A stretch of 64,000 nt of DNA, taken from the NCBI RefSeq assembly GCF_003591485.1, contig NZ_QZCF01000009.1, positions 124,001 through 188,000 on the forward strand, written 5' to 3'. Both the position numbers and the translations under genes were made by a program. Below the pieces are notes generated by a model. The model saw only the letters and a program-made list of their open reading frames with translations. It was not told the DNA's origin and searched no databases. Source of the DNA: Paenibacillus sp. 1011MAR3C5 (GTDB taxonomy: Bacteria; Bacillota; Bacilli; Paenibacillales; Paenibacillaceae). Shown in pieces: positions 18,801 through 27,867 of the stretch (the first letter of the stretch is position 1; the number at the start of each line of letters is the position of its first letter).

Positions 18801-18867
18801 GGTTTCGACGAACCTGATGAGGACTGTATTTTTTGATTTGCAACTTGGTCAGAAGGGGAGTGACCTT

Positions 18868-19827
18868 ATGCTGTACATGGTTTTAATTGTAATAACGGTT
18901 GTTTTAATCATTCAATCGGTTTACCTTGTGTATTACAAAAACCAAATTAAAGATATCGGCAACCAATTATCTTTTATATCGGAGCATCATTCATTCAAAA
19001 TGATTCAAACGCAGATTAAACCAAAGGAAATCAATCGGTTAATCCATTTATGTAACGCCATGCTTCGTAATCAACGAAAGCTGAACCAAAATTTTATTGA
19101 GCAAAAAGAAGAAATCAACGCCACAATTATGAGCTTGTCCCACGACATACGAACCCCACTGACTTCACTTGACGGTTATCTTCAATTGGCGGAAAGATCC
19201 CAGAGCTCTAATGAAAAAACAGAATATGTCTTGATGGCTCAGAGCAGAATCAAGCAAATTATTACACTCATGGACGAACTGTTCCTGTACACGAAGCTGA
19301 AAAACCCAGACTACAATTTGGAGCTTGAACCGGTTGATGTGATCAAAGTGTTAAATAAACGTCTGTTTACATTTATTGACGATTTTTCGCGCATTGGCTA
19401 TGAACCAGACATCTCCATATCAGAAGCACCGCTTTTTATAGAAGGAAATGAAAGCGCGTTGGAAAGAGTGTATGAGAATATTATAAAAAATTACTTTTTG
19501 CATGGTGCAGGCGCTCTAAGCATTCGTTATGAAGAGAAGCAGAACGAGGTTTTGTTTCATTTTTCCAATATGCAGAAGCGAAATCAACCGCTTAATTTGG
19601 ATAAAATATTTACTCGCTTTTACAAAGAAGATCCGTCGCGCCCTAATCAATCTTCCGGACTGGGACTCTTTATCGTAAAATCGCTGATGGAGAAAATGAA
19701 TGGTTATGTGCAAGCTGACCTGAAGGATGACCAATTTTGCATAAGCGTGGCTTTTAAGAAAAGCGCAAAGGAGAATCGACGTGTACATGGACACGATCCA
19801 GCCCAACATTTTAATAGTCGAGGATGA
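18868..19827 (+). CDS. Sensor histidine kinase (small, peptide/antibiotic-sensing type)
   Basis: About 319 residues from ATG 18868 with SD AGGGGAGTGA; an earlier in-frame ATG (18817) has no SD. One membrane helix at residues 1-22, no extracellular domain, a helical linker, H-box SLSHDIRTPLTSLDGY, N-box ENIIKNYFLHG and G-box SSGLGLFIVKS. This short form is usual for kinases linked to BcrAB/LanFEG-type ABC exporters. Its 3' end overlaps the response-regulator start by about 46 bases, so the two are translationally coupled. Confidence 0.9.
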   Translation: MLYMVLIVITVVLIIQSVYLVYYKNQIKDIGNQLSFISEHHSFKMIQTQIKPKEINRLIHLCNAMLRNQRKLNQNFIEQKEEINATIMSLSHDIRTPLTSLDGYLQLAERSQSSNEKTEYVLMAQSRIKQIITLMDELFLYTKLKNPDYNLELEPVDVIKVLNKRLFTFIDDFSRIGYEPDISISEAPLFIEGNESALERVYENIIKNYFLHGAGALSIRYEEKQNEVLFHFSNMQKRNQPLNLDKIFTRFYKEDPSRPNQSSGLGLFIVKSLMEKMNGYVQADLKDDQFCISVAFKKSAKENRRVHGHDPAQHFNSRG

Positions 19828-20476
19828 CGAGCATATCAACAATATTATTTTTGATGTGCTTCAAAGGGAAAATTTCATATGTACGCAAGCATATTCCGGA
19901 AGTGAGGGAATCATGAACGTTACCCGCCAAGAGTATCAGCTTATTATATTGGACCTTATGCTGCCTGGTTTGCCGGGAGAAGATTTTATGCATCAATTAA
20001 GAATAAACTTAAGCATCGAGACACCGGTTATCATACTTTCGGCTAAGGACAAATTGGATCATAAGTTAAACTTGTTTAAGCTCGGAGCCGTTGATTATGT
20101 CACGAAACCGTTCGAAGTGGAGGAATTGCTTGCCCGAATCCATGTACATCTAAAAAGAACATCTCGAACAGGATCCGTTACACGATATCGTCATAAAAAT
20201 TTAGTTTTAAATAGCGAAACTCTGAATGTAAAAGTCAATCATACAGATTTGAAGCTTACCAGACAGGAATACAAAATCCTTGAGCTGCTGATAAAAAATC
20301 CTGAGCGGGTGTTCACAAAGCAAGACCTGTATGAACTTGCATGGGAAGATATATACATAGGTGAAGATAAAACCATTACAGTTCACATTAGCAATATTCG
20401 TAATAAAATAAAACAGCATGACGAGCAAACTTATATCGACACGATTTGGGGAATTGGTTTCAGGTTAAAAAAATAA
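19781..20476 (+). CDS. OmpR-family response regulator
   Basis: 231 residues from GTG 19781, SD AAAGGAG 7 bases upstream. Receiver with ILIVEDDEH, phosphoacceptor in LIILDLMLPG, VIILSAKD and DYVTKPFEVEE; winged helix with LTRQEYKILELL and ITVHISNIRNKI. Partner of the overlapping kinase and likely activator of the ABC genes directly downstream. Confidence 0.92.
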   Translation: MYMDTIQPNILIVEDDEHINNIIFDVLQRENFICTQAYSGSEGIMNVTRQEYQLIILDLMLPGLPGEDFMHQLRINLSIETPVIILSAKDKLDHKLNLFKLGAVDYVTKPFEVEELLARIHVHLKRTSRTGSVTRYRHKNLVLNSETLNVKVNHTDLKLTRQEYKILELLIKNPERVFTKQDLYELAWEDIYIGEDKTITVHISNIRNKIKQHDEQTYIDTIWGIGFRLKK

Positions 20477-20555
20477 TTTCTCTTTGAACATTCTTAATTA
20501 TTGATTGACGATATGTTAGCTTCTTTTTGATATTTTATTGCAAGGGGGTGTGAAT

Positions 20556-21482
20556 TTGGCTGAAGCAATTATTGAAGTTAGTCAGTTAACCAAGCAATTT
20601 AAATCGAAAATAGCTGTAAATACGGCGGATTTCAAAATAGGCAAGGGTGAAATTTTTGGCTTAATTGGCCAGAATGGAGCGGGGAAATCTACCTTGCTAA
20701 AGATGATTGGAGGGTTGATGTACCCGACATCAGGGGAAATTAAATTATTTAATCGTACAGTGAAGGATAATCATCCTTATTTTGAACGAATAGGCATACT
20801 CATTGAAAATGCAGGGTTATTTCCTCATTATACTGCGTATGAAAACTTGGATTTACTAGCTATTTCCTATGGACTGTCTAATCGAAAAAGCCATATTAAC
20901 AAGCTGCTGAAGCTTGTCGGATTGGATGTATCAAACAAGTCCAAGGTGAAAAATTATTCAATGGGCATGAAGCAAAGGCTAGGGATTGCTGCTGCATTAA
21001 TTGGAAGCCCGGATGTTTTGATACTGGATGAACCGATTAACGGGTTGGACCCGCAAGGCATTTCCGAGATCAGACGAATGATTTTGGAATTGAATAAAGC
21101 AGGGATGACCATTATTATTTCAAGCCACATTTTGGAGGAGCTATCGAAAGTAGCGACCCAATTTGCCATCCTTCATCAAGGAGAGGTTATTGAACACCAT
21201 TCCAGGGAGCAATTACTGCTTCAATGTGAAGACCGAATTGAACTAGAAGTGGATAAAGCAAGCTCGGCTGTTCCCATCTTAGAGCAGCGTTTGAACATTA
21301 ATCATTACAAAGTGATTAGTGAGCATGTTGTGTATGTATATGATTCCCATATTGAAAACCAGCATATCATTAAGAGCTTGGTAGAAAACGGAGTAACTGT
21401 TCATTCCATCACCAAGCATAAGCAAAGCTTAGAACAATATTTTTTGGCACGGACGGGAAGCGAAGGTGATAGCCATGATTAA
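20556..21482 (+). CDS. ABC transporter ATP-binding protein (BcrA-like)
   Basis: About 308 residues. TTG 20556 has AAGGGGGTG (20542-20550) upstream and gives MAEAIIEVSQLTKQF; an in-frame TTG at 20538 is less likely. Walker A GQNGAGKST, signature YSMGMKQRLGI, Walker B VLILDEPINGLDP, and a ~90-residue C-terminal extension as in bacitracin and lantibiotic self-protection transporters. A TTGACG (20505-20510) in the 79-base gap to the response regulator may be its own -35. Works with the permease that follows. Confidence 0.9.
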   Translation: MAEAIIEVSQLTKQFKSKIAVNTADFKIGKGEIFGLIGQNGAGKSTLLKMIGGLMYPTSGEIKLFNRTVKDNHPYFERIGILIENAGLFPHYTAYENLDLLAISYGLSNRKSHINKLLKLVGLDVSNKSKVKNYSMGMKQRLGIAAALIGSPDVLILDEPINGLDPQGISEIRRMILELNKAGMTIIISSHILEELSKVATQFAILHQGEVIEHHSREQLLLQCEDRIELEVDKASSAVPILEQRLNINHYKVISEHVVYVYDSHIENQHIIKSLVENGVTVHSITKHKQSLEQYFLARTGSEGDSHD

Positions 21483-22239
21483 TATTTTCAAAATGGACTT
21501 TCACCGTTTTAAAACAAATAAAATGATATATATATTATTGCTGCTCTTTTTTGCTTTTCAAATTTTCGGCATTTATATGCAAAAGAAATATGAGCAGCCC
21601 GGAGGAAACGGGGACATGCTGATCAGCACGATGAATGAAAGTCAATTCATCCAAGTCATCATGGCTCAAACCCCATCGTGGATGCTGGTTTATATTGCGG
21701 TATTCAGCGTTTACTTCTATATGAGCGAATATAGCTGCGGGTTCTATAAAAATTATATAGCTATGAAGAATGCCCGAATGTACTCCGTACTATCAAAAAT
21801 TTTAATTACAGGTCTATTCACGCTATTCATGTTCATCGTCATGTTCGTTGCGGATATGATCGGAAGATCAATTTTCTTTGACCATGTAGCTCTTGGAGAT
21901 GGGGGTTATTTAGCGAAGCTATTGATTGGACAATTTTTACTTCATTGGGCATTTTCAATTGTCATCTTATGCATCTCCATCATTAGTAAAAGCTTGATAG
22001 CCAGCATTGTAGTCGGATTTGTTTTATCATTGAATGTTTTGGGAATGGTTATAAGTGCTTTGGAGTCTTTAATTGGTCAGGTTAATTTGTCCTCCTTCTT
22101 ATTAGTCAATACGATCGTCAGCCCAAGAGATTTCCATCATATAAATGATCTTGTTCACGTAGCTGGCGTGGCGATTGTCTTCATCCTTATATTCTCATTT
22201 ATTGCTGTCAGATATAAGATCAAAGAGGACTTGAGATAA
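21475..22239 (+). CDS. ABC-2 type permease, partner of the BcrA-like ATPase
   Basis: About 254 residues with six membrane segments; starts at ATG 21475, overlapping the ATPase stop by 8 bases. MINIFKMDFHRFKTNKMIYILL is the usual cytosolic start plus helix 1 of this family. With the ATPase it forms an exporter probably removing a membrane-active peptide or drug sensed by the upstream kinase (inference from the family). Confidence 0.87.
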   Translation: MINIFKMDFHRFKTNKMIYILLLLFFAFQIFGIYMQKKYEQPGGNGDMLISTMNESQFIQVIMAQTPSWMLVYIAVFSVYFYMSEYSCGFYKNYIAMKNARMYSVLSKILITGLFTLFMFIVMFVADMIGRSIFFDHVALGDGGYLAKLLIGQFLLHWAFSIVILCISIISKSLIASIVVGFVLSLNVLGMVISALESLIGQVNLSSFLLVNTIVSPRDFHHINDLVHVAGVAIVFILIFSFIAVRYKIKEDLR

Positions 22240-22309
22240 TCGTTTGGGCTGCGCCGGTTGGAAGGTCTTATTTAGTAAAGACGGGAAAACCGTACAATAA
22301 CAAAAGGAA

Positions 22310-22788
22310 GGGGCTGTCCCAAAAGTCATCGCTAGATGACTAAGGACGCCCCTTCTCTAAATTGTAAAACAAAAAGAAACCGTTTTTTGGTAAAATGGAA
22401 GTACGACCCACCATTTACGAAAGGAACGGTTTCTTTGTACATTCAATATACCATGGACCAACTTCATCTGCCAATGAACTTGGAGGACGACATTCCTCCT
22501 CATCATCTTGTTCGTGTAGTAAACGAGGCGGTCAATCGCTTGGACGACAAGATTTTCAGCGACGCTTGCCCAGGCGGGGGACGAGATAGTTACAATCCCA
22601 AATTGCCCACCAAAGTTATCATTTACGCCTACACACAGCGGATTTACTCCTCTCGCCAGATCGCCAAGGCGGTCCGGGAAAACGTCATGTTTATGTGGAT
22701 TGCCGGTAGACAACGTCCAGACTTCCGCACCATTAATCGCTTTCGTTCCGAGCGAATGAAAGACGTTTTGGAGACCATCTTCAATTGA
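22310..22788 (+). mobile_element. Truncated IS1182-type insertion sequence (left end)
   Basis: The terminal sequence GGGGCTGTCCCAAAAGTCAT (from 22310) is a typical IS1182-family inverted-repeat end, followed by an internal hairpin and a transposase 5' end. The 3' part and the right inverted repeat are absent; sequence of another gene is joined near 22785. Confidence 0.8.
22435..22788 (+). pseudogene. IS1182-family transposase, N-terminal fragment
   Basis: About 117 residues (start TTG 22435 or ATG 22453). PTKVIIYAYTQRIYSSRQIA, FMWIAGRQRPDFRTINRFR are the diagnostic N-terminal domain of IS1182/IS5-like transposases (full length about 450-560). The DDE catalytic domain is missing, so it cannot be active. 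Confidence 0.85.
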
Positions 22789-22955
22789 ACAATTTCATAT
22801 CTCGTATTAATCAAGAATATGAGCATTCTTTTCAGATTATAATTTTGGAACATATTCCAAAGACAATTTGGGAAGAAGCGATTTTAACAAACGTAATACT
22901 AGTGGATGATGAGTTTACAGAGGGGAACGCCTTAATTCCAGATGAACTGATTTGA
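22785..22955 (+). pseudogene. C-terminal tail of a DUF3732-like protein
   Basis: Directly at the IS break, another frame encodes 56 residues including FQIIILEHIPKTIWEEAI and LVDDEFTEGNALIPDELI, ending in TGA at 22953. The order LEH...W...LVD...ALIP resembles the C-terminus of DUF3732 proteins, ATPase-like components found in some defence-type loci. The rest of that gene is absent. Recognition is from memory of the motif, so moderate at best. Confidence 0.45.
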
Positions 22956-23560
22956 TGCTAATTTAATTCGAGTCATTCTAATGATGTGTTTTTTTTCATA
23001 ACTTTCTTTATCCTTTTAGATGACTTGGCGTGGCTATTTTTCATCATGGAGACGCAAAAATACTGGTCAAGGATTTGGTTAAATTTTTGTATCTCCTTGT
23101 GATCTTAAGCGGTTGGGAAATATGCGCCCTTGATATGACTAGCATTGCGCCAGTCCCGCCTTAGCGTACCGACCCCCACTTCACATCTTGACACAGCGAG
23201 GTACCACATATTTTAGCTTAACTACATTGGTCACATTTTTGGTCACACTTTTTTTATTTCTGGAACGCCTACGTAGGTATCGACGAGAACTCAATCAGGA
23301 AAAGTCTTATAAATTAGTGGGTTTTCGTTCGGTTTACAGGCGTTCCAGAAGCCCATCTCTCCACAGGGGTTCAGCCCGCGTGCAGGAGTGGAAGGGATGC
23401 TTCGAGGGAAACGTTCAAACGGACGAGCACGGCGTCTGAATCCACTGCTAAAAGTCCTCGTTGAGTCTGCTTCGTCAGCATATAATGAGGATTCGGACAT
23501 CCCATGAAGATACAGCGAGATAGGTCGAGCTGTATTCTCTTGGCTCCATAAAAAAGTTCT

Positions 23561-23589
23561 AATGCAACCTGAACTGGGTTGCATTTTTT
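23561..23589 (+). terminator. Terminator of the AACGCAACC family (variant)
   Basis: AATGCAACC (23561-23569) pairs with GGTTGCATT (23577-23585), then TTTT. Follows the dispersed core element. Confidence 0.85.
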
Positions 23590-23761
23590 ATTGGGTGTAC
23601 TGCTAAGGGGCGATGGACCCCGGGGCTCAGTTCGCGCTCGCAAAGTATTCGGAGTATACTTCAGAGTTGTGCTTCATTTTTACGGGGGAAGAAAACGGCG
23701 TCTGAATCTACCTCGTGATCTGCCTACCAAATAAGCCTCGTTAACAAGCTATATAAAGACG

Positions 23762-23790
23762 AAGACCTTTCAAATGCGGCAGGTCTTTTT
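23762..23790 (+). terminator. Small hairpin terminator
   Basis: AAGACCT (23762-23768) pairs with AGGTCTT (23781-23787) followed by TTT. No gene directly upstream; it closes the second repeat module. Confidence 0.7.
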
Positions 23791-24004
23791 GATTTACGCA
23801 GATCCTTTTAAAAAAGAGTAAATTATAAATTAAAGGATAAAATTGATTTTTAAATTTATTATAGTGACTGAGGCTGCTAATATACCTTGATTGTTGTATG
23901 TAAAATAACAAATTATTTTTGTAAACTTAACACTGTTGAGCGATTGGCTTGCTTGGCAGCGGAATCATGAATCCACACAAAAGATAACCAGGAGGTGCTA
24001 GAAA

Positions 24005-25213
24005 TTGAGTCCAAACTTTACTTCAACCACGCAAAGAGTCGCGAGCGCTGCGTCTTCTGAACGCCTTCCATGGGCCGGATTACTAGCTCTTGCGATGGCG
24101 GGATTTATTTGTATCCTCACAGAGACAGTTCCAGCTGGTTTGCTTCCCCAGATCGGTACGGGGCTTGGCGTTTCAGAGGCACTGGCCGGTCAGCTCGTCA
24201 CTTTATATGCTCTTGGCTCCCTGCTTGCCGCAATTCCTTTGACTACCGCAACACGAGGATGGAGGAGAAAGCCGCTGCTATTGATGTGCATGATTGGTTT
24301 TCTCTTGTTCAATAGCGCGACTGCTCTTTCCACTAATTACACGTTGACGCTGGTTGCCCGTTTCTTGGCGGGTGTCTCTGCAGGTGTCTTGTGGGGAATG
24401 ACAGCAGGTTATGCCCGACGCATGGTGCCTGATGCGCTCAAGGGAAAAGCCATGGCGGTGGCAATGGTCGGCACGCCTCTCGCTCTGGCGCTTGGTGTCC
24501 CTGCGGGAGCATTCCTCGGCGTTATTGCGGGCTGGCGCTCTGTTTTTGGAATCATGTCATTGCTAACGGTGCTGCTGATTGCTTGGGTGTTCTGGAAGAT
24601 GCCGGACTATCCCGGACAGGCCGCTGCCAAGAGACTCTCACTCCAGAAAGTCCTCATCTTGCCGGGGATACGGCCCGTATTGATTGCTGTTTTGACCTGG
24701 GTATTGTCTCATAACATTTTGTACACTTATATCGCGCCTTTCCTTACCCAGGCCGGGCTTGCCCGGCGCATTGATTTGATGCTGCTTATTTTCGGAATGA
24801 CATCGGTTGTTGGGATCTGGATAATCGGACTGTTGGTTGATCGCATGCCTCGCTTGTTGGTATTGATCAGCCTCGCTGCTTTCACTTCGGCATCCTTCTT
24901 TCTTGGCATAGGCAGCAGTCAGCCCATTGTGGTCTATGTAGTGATTGCAGTATGGGGACTTACGTTCGGCGGAGCGGCGACATTGCTGCAGACAGCAATA
25001 GCTGAGGCCGCTGGCGAGAGTACGGATGTGGCTCAATCGATGCTAGTGACGACATGGAATCTGGCCATCGGCGGAGGAGGTTTGATTGGTGCTATTTTAA
25101 TCGAAACCCTGGGCGTCCGATCCTTCCCCTGGGCTTTGTTTATACTGTTGCTGCTTGCATTGCTTGTTGTATGGAGGGCAGAAGAACATGGTTTTCCTTC
25201 GAAGAAGCGTTGA
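24005..25213 (+). CDS. MFS transporter, DHA1 drug-efflux type
   Basis: 402 residues, TTG start with strong AGGAGGTG upstream. Twelve hydrophobic segments; LTETVPAGLLPQIGTGLGVS in helix 1, LYALGSLLAAIPLTTATRGW and the RFLAGVSAGVLWGMTAGYA motif match AraJ/YdhP/Cmr-type exporters. Convergent with an Lrp/AsnC-type gene 18 bases away. Substrate unknown. Confidence 0.87.
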   Translation: MSPNFTSTTQRVASAASSERLPWAGLLALAMAGFICILTETVPAGLLPQIGTGLGVSEALAGQLVTLYALGSLLAAIPLTTATRGWRRKPLLLMCMIGFLLFNSATALSTNYTLTLVARFLAGVSAGVLWGMTAGYARRMVPDALKGKAMAVAMVGTPLALALGVPAGAFLGVIAGWRSVFGIMSLLTVLLIAWVFWKMPDYPGQAAAKRLSLQKVLILPGIRPVLIAVLTWVLSHNILYTYIAPFLTQAGLARRIDLMLLIFGMTSVVGIWIIGLLVDRMPRLLVLISLAAFTSASFFLGIGSSQPIVVYVVIAVWGLTFGGAATLLQTAIAEAAGESTDVAQSMLVTTWNLAIGGGGLIGAILIETLGVRSFPWALFILLLLALLVVWRAEEHGFPSKKR

Positions 25214-25231
25214 GGTGCGGACCGCTCACGC

Positions 25232-25678
25232 TCATGCTTCTTCGAGAGAAGGAATGAGAAATTTATGATCGACCGGTGAAGACATGACAATCAGGATCGT
25301 ATAGGTTCCATACTTATCGCACTGATTGCCAAACTCTTCGAGAGCGCTTGTGGAGTCGGTAAGTACTTTTAATAAATAATTGTGTTCTCCACTTATGCGG
25401 TGGCACTCGACAACATGGGGAGATGTATGGACAAAATCAAGAAAGGCATGGCAGTCTCTAGTCCGAAACAACATATAGGCTGCCGTATGTTTTCCGATTT
25501 TTTCAGGAGAGATGATGGTACGATATTCTTCGATAACTTTCTTCTCTTCCATTCGTCGAACGCGTTCCGTGACAGCCGGTTGTGACAAACCAACGCTTTT
25601 ACCCAACTCCGTCATTGAAATTCTCGCCTGATTTTGAAGATAAAATAGGATTTGTTTGTCTACGTGATCCACTTTCAA
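25232..25678 (-). CDS. Lrp/AsnC family transcriptional regulator
   Basis: 148 residues from TTG 25678 with AAAGGAGG 6 bases upstream. N-terminal helix-turn-helix (VDKQILFYLQNQARISMTEL / GKSVGLSQPAVTERVRRMEE) and C-terminal RAM ligand domain with HRISGEHNYLLKV. Senses amino acids in this family. Faces the MFS gene tail to tail, so joint regulation is possible but not shown. Confidence 0.92.
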   Translation of the reverse strand: MKVDHVDKQILFYLQNQARISMTELGKSVGLSQPAVTERVRRMEEKKVIEEYRTIISPEKIGKHTAAYMLFRTRDCHAFLDFVHTSPHVVECHRISGEHNYLLKVLTDSTSALEEFGNQCDKYGTYTILIVMSSPVDHKFLIPSLEEA

Positions 25679-26110
25679 TAGCCTCCTTTAAATTAAAGGT
25701 ATTTCAAATAAAGTTTATTTTATTGCTTTGTATTTCTATCATAATTTATTGATTATGATATGTAAAATGAATGGTTTGGTTTATATAATAAACTCATACC
25801 AATAATCTAACGCAACCTGATGACGGTTGCGTTTTTATTTGCTGATTGCCAAAGGGGAGGATACTCTATAAATTCACTCGTGCGGACTGAGCGATGAATT
25901 GCTTCTTATTGAAATCTCTCTTTCCTTTCCAGAACGATAGGAAGAAGTGTAAGATAGAATAAGTGGCAAAGTTTGGTTTTAACAATGGAATCCGTAATGC
26001 CACAAGGGTTGTAGATGGCGATGAACTGAAAAATTCTATTATAAGATAATGGAGCAGGCATCCCGCAAGAGGGTTTGCCTCATGAGAAGAACAGCAAGGG
26101 AAGTGGTGTC
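25679..26110. repeat. Intergenic region with a terminator and partial dispersed module
   Basis: The left 130 bases are AT-rich and should contain the Lrp-gene promoter. The terminator at 25809 is followed by GATTGCCAAAGGGGAGGATA, which also follows the terminator at 30219 in similar form (GATTACCAAAGGGAAGATAT). Nothing coding is visible. Confidence 0.6.
25809..25836 (+). terminator. Terminator of the AACGCAACC family
   Basis: AACGCAACC (25809-25817) pairs with GGTTGCGTT (25825-25833), T-run after. No gene on the plus strand lies close upstream, consistent with it being part of a dispersed module. Confidence 0.85.
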
Positions 26111-26791
26111 ATGAAAGCGAAACATATTCTATTTATTGAAGACAATCAAGATATCGGACGCTGGGTCCAAGAGGAGCTTGAAAAGCGGGGATATGCCGTT
26201 CGCTGGCTGTTATCCGGTGAAAATGTGGAAAACGAAATACATGGAAGTCATGTCGTTATTCTCGATATTATGCTGCCTGGACTGGACGGTTTTACGGTCG
26301 GCCAGCGATTGAAGAAAGCAGCGCCTTCGCTCCCCATTTTGCTGCTGTCCGCCCGGGCGGCTGTCGATGATAAGCTGCAAGGGCTGCAGTTTGCCGACGA
26401 TTATGTCACCAAGCCTTTTCACCTTGATGAGCTAGCTGCCAGAATAGAAGTGCTGCTCCGCCGCAGTGGGGCGGGACTCCCGGATCATATAAAGCTTGGA
26501 CAGCACATCCTTGTTGATCTAACCGGACGTACGGTGATCAACGAGCGTACTGGAGAAGAAGTTAACCTGACCGGAAAGGAATACCAAATTCTTGAGTGTT
26601 TCCTGCGCCATCCGAATCAGATTCTTACGCAAGAGCAAATATGGGTGGCTGTCTGGGGAGAAGCATACATAAATGGAGACAAAGCTCTGTCGGTCCATAT
26701 TCGCCATCTACGAGAGAAGCTGGAACAAGATCCTAATGCGCCGGAAATCATCCAGACCGTACGCGGAATTGGATATCGGGTGAAAATATGA
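26111..26791 (+). CDS. OmpR-family response regulator
   Basis: 226 residues from ATG 26111 (weak SD AAGGGAAG); a longer in-frame start at 26075 adds 12 unlikely residues. Receiver: HILFIEDNQD, phosphoacceptor in VVILDIMLPGLDG, ILLLSARA and DDYVTKPFHLDE; the usual GADDY is shortened by one residue (LQFADDY). Winged helix: LTGKEYQILECFL, ALSVHIRHLREKL. The kinase starts in an ATGA overlap. Likely controls the ABC genes downstream. Confidence 0.92.
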   Translation: MKAKHILFIEDNQDIGRWVQEELEKRGYAVRWLLSGENVENEIHGSHVVILDIMLPGLDGFTVGQRLKKAAPSLPILLLSARAAVDDKLQGLQFADDYVTKPFHLDELAARIEVLLRRSGAGLPDHIKLGQHILVDLTGRTVINERTGEEVNLTGKEYQILECFLRHPNQILTQEQIWVAVWGEAYINGDKALSVHIRHLREKLEQDPNAPEIIQTVRGIGYRVKI

Positions 26792-27783
26792 AACAACGCT
26801 CTTTTTTTCGACGGTACTTAGTGGTTCATTTCCTGAGCCTTGTTTTGCTCCCCGTAATGATCCTTATGATGGTAGCTGGCGTGAATCCGTCTTCTGACCC
26901 TTCCAGCATGGATACGACACGCAACATATCCGGATTGATCGGACTCATCATTATCACCTTTATTACCGTTTCAGGGGTGTTTTTTTATCGCCTCCGGCAG
27001 CAGCTCATCCGTCTGCAAAAGGCGATGACTGTTCCCGGCGACGGTTCCTGGATTCCAGAACCGATCCCGGAACGTGATTCTGGAATGAATGAAGTGGATC
27101 AGTTGGGGGCTTCGTTTAATCAAATGATCCGAAAACTTCGCGACAGCCACCAGCGGGAGCTGGAAGAAGAATCGCTCAGAAAGCAACTGATTGCCAATCT
27201 GTCCCATGATTTACGGACGCCGCTGACCGCTCTTCGCGGGCATGCCTCCAGATTGCAAAGGGAACCTCTCAGCCAGGAAGGGGTGGCCTCGCTCACAGCG
27301 ATTGACCACACGATCACGCATATAAGCGAGCTAATGGATGATCTTTTATCCTATACATTGCTTACATCGGGTAAATACCCTTACCATCCCGAGCCCACCG
27401 ATATGGTTCAATTTCTAAGAACATCTGTTGCATCGTGGTATCCGGCATTTGAGAACGCAGGCTTCCATATAGACGCGGACTTGCCGTTCGATGCGACCTT
27501 CTCATGGGAAATCGATCCGCAATGGATGACGCGCGTGCTTGGCAACCTGTTTCAAAATGTCCTTCGCCATGCGGTCGAAGGACGGTTTATCGGTATTGCT
27601 GTGGATACCTTGCAAGAGCGGTTCATCATTCAAGATCATGGACCGGGGATGGATGCCCTGTCTGCCAATCGCGGCGCTGGCATGGGACTCAAGATTTCAA
27701 AGCACATGCTAAGTGAAATGAGACTGCAAATCCATTTTAGCTCCGATGCGGAGGGGACAACCGTGTGGATCGGAAAAAATTAG
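26788..27783 (+). CDS. Sensor histidine kinase with two membrane helices
   Basis: 331 residues. Helices at about 13-31 and 47-66 with a ~16-residue outside loop, a HAMP-like linker (QLIRLQKAM...NEVDQLGASFNQM), H-box ANLSHDLRTPLTALRGH, N-box NLFQNVLRHA and G-box DHGPGMDAL, GAGMGLKISK. Short outer loop suggests sensing within the membrane. Translationally coupled to the response regulator by ATGA. Confidence 0.92.
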   Translation: MKQRSFFRRYLVVHFLSLVLLPVMILMMVAGVNPSSDPSSMDTTRNISGLIGLIIITFITVSGVFFYRLRQQLIRLQKAMTVPGDGSWIPEPIPERDSGMNEVDQLGASFNQMIRKLRDSHQRELEEESLRKQLIANLSHDLRTPLTALRGHASRLQREPLSQEGVASLTAIDHTITHISELMDDLLSYTLLTSGKYPYHPEPTDMVQFLRTSVASWYPAFENAGFHIDADLPFDATFSWEIDPQWMTRVLGNLFQNVLRHAVEGRFIGIAVDTLQERFIIQDHGPGMDALSANRGAGMGLKISKHMLSEMRLQIHFSSDAEGTTVWIGKN

Positions 27784-27867
27784 ACCAAACTTAGAAATAA
27801 CCTTCCCTGATTTTAGACTTGGTTCGATATGATGTGAACCATAACGAAGACAAGGAAGGTGTTATGC

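Larger units (their letters stand above)
22956..24004. repeat. Intergenic region with dispersed-element copies
   Basis: 22956-23330 holds nothing I recognise. A full dispersed element follows: module GGGGTTCAGCCCGCG at 23365, core 23466-23550 with hairpin arms ATACAGC/GCTGTAT, terminator 23561-23589, then a second GGCTCAGTTCGCGC module at 23612. A second terminator lies at 23762. The AT-rich 23800-23960 should carry the MFS promoter, but no clear consensus was found. Confidence 0.7.

Noticed and set aside
20488-20535. Complete promoter before the first BcrA-like gene
   Set aside because: TTGACG is present, but the sequence 17 bases downstream is a poor -10, so only the -35 is mentioned.
22435-22955. 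Functional insertion sequence
   Set aside because: Only the left end and the transposase N-terminus remain; the catalytic domain and right inverted repeat are absent.
23188-23439. 83-residue frame in the repeat-rich region
   Set aside because: Its second half is dispersed-repeat DNA and it lacks an SD.
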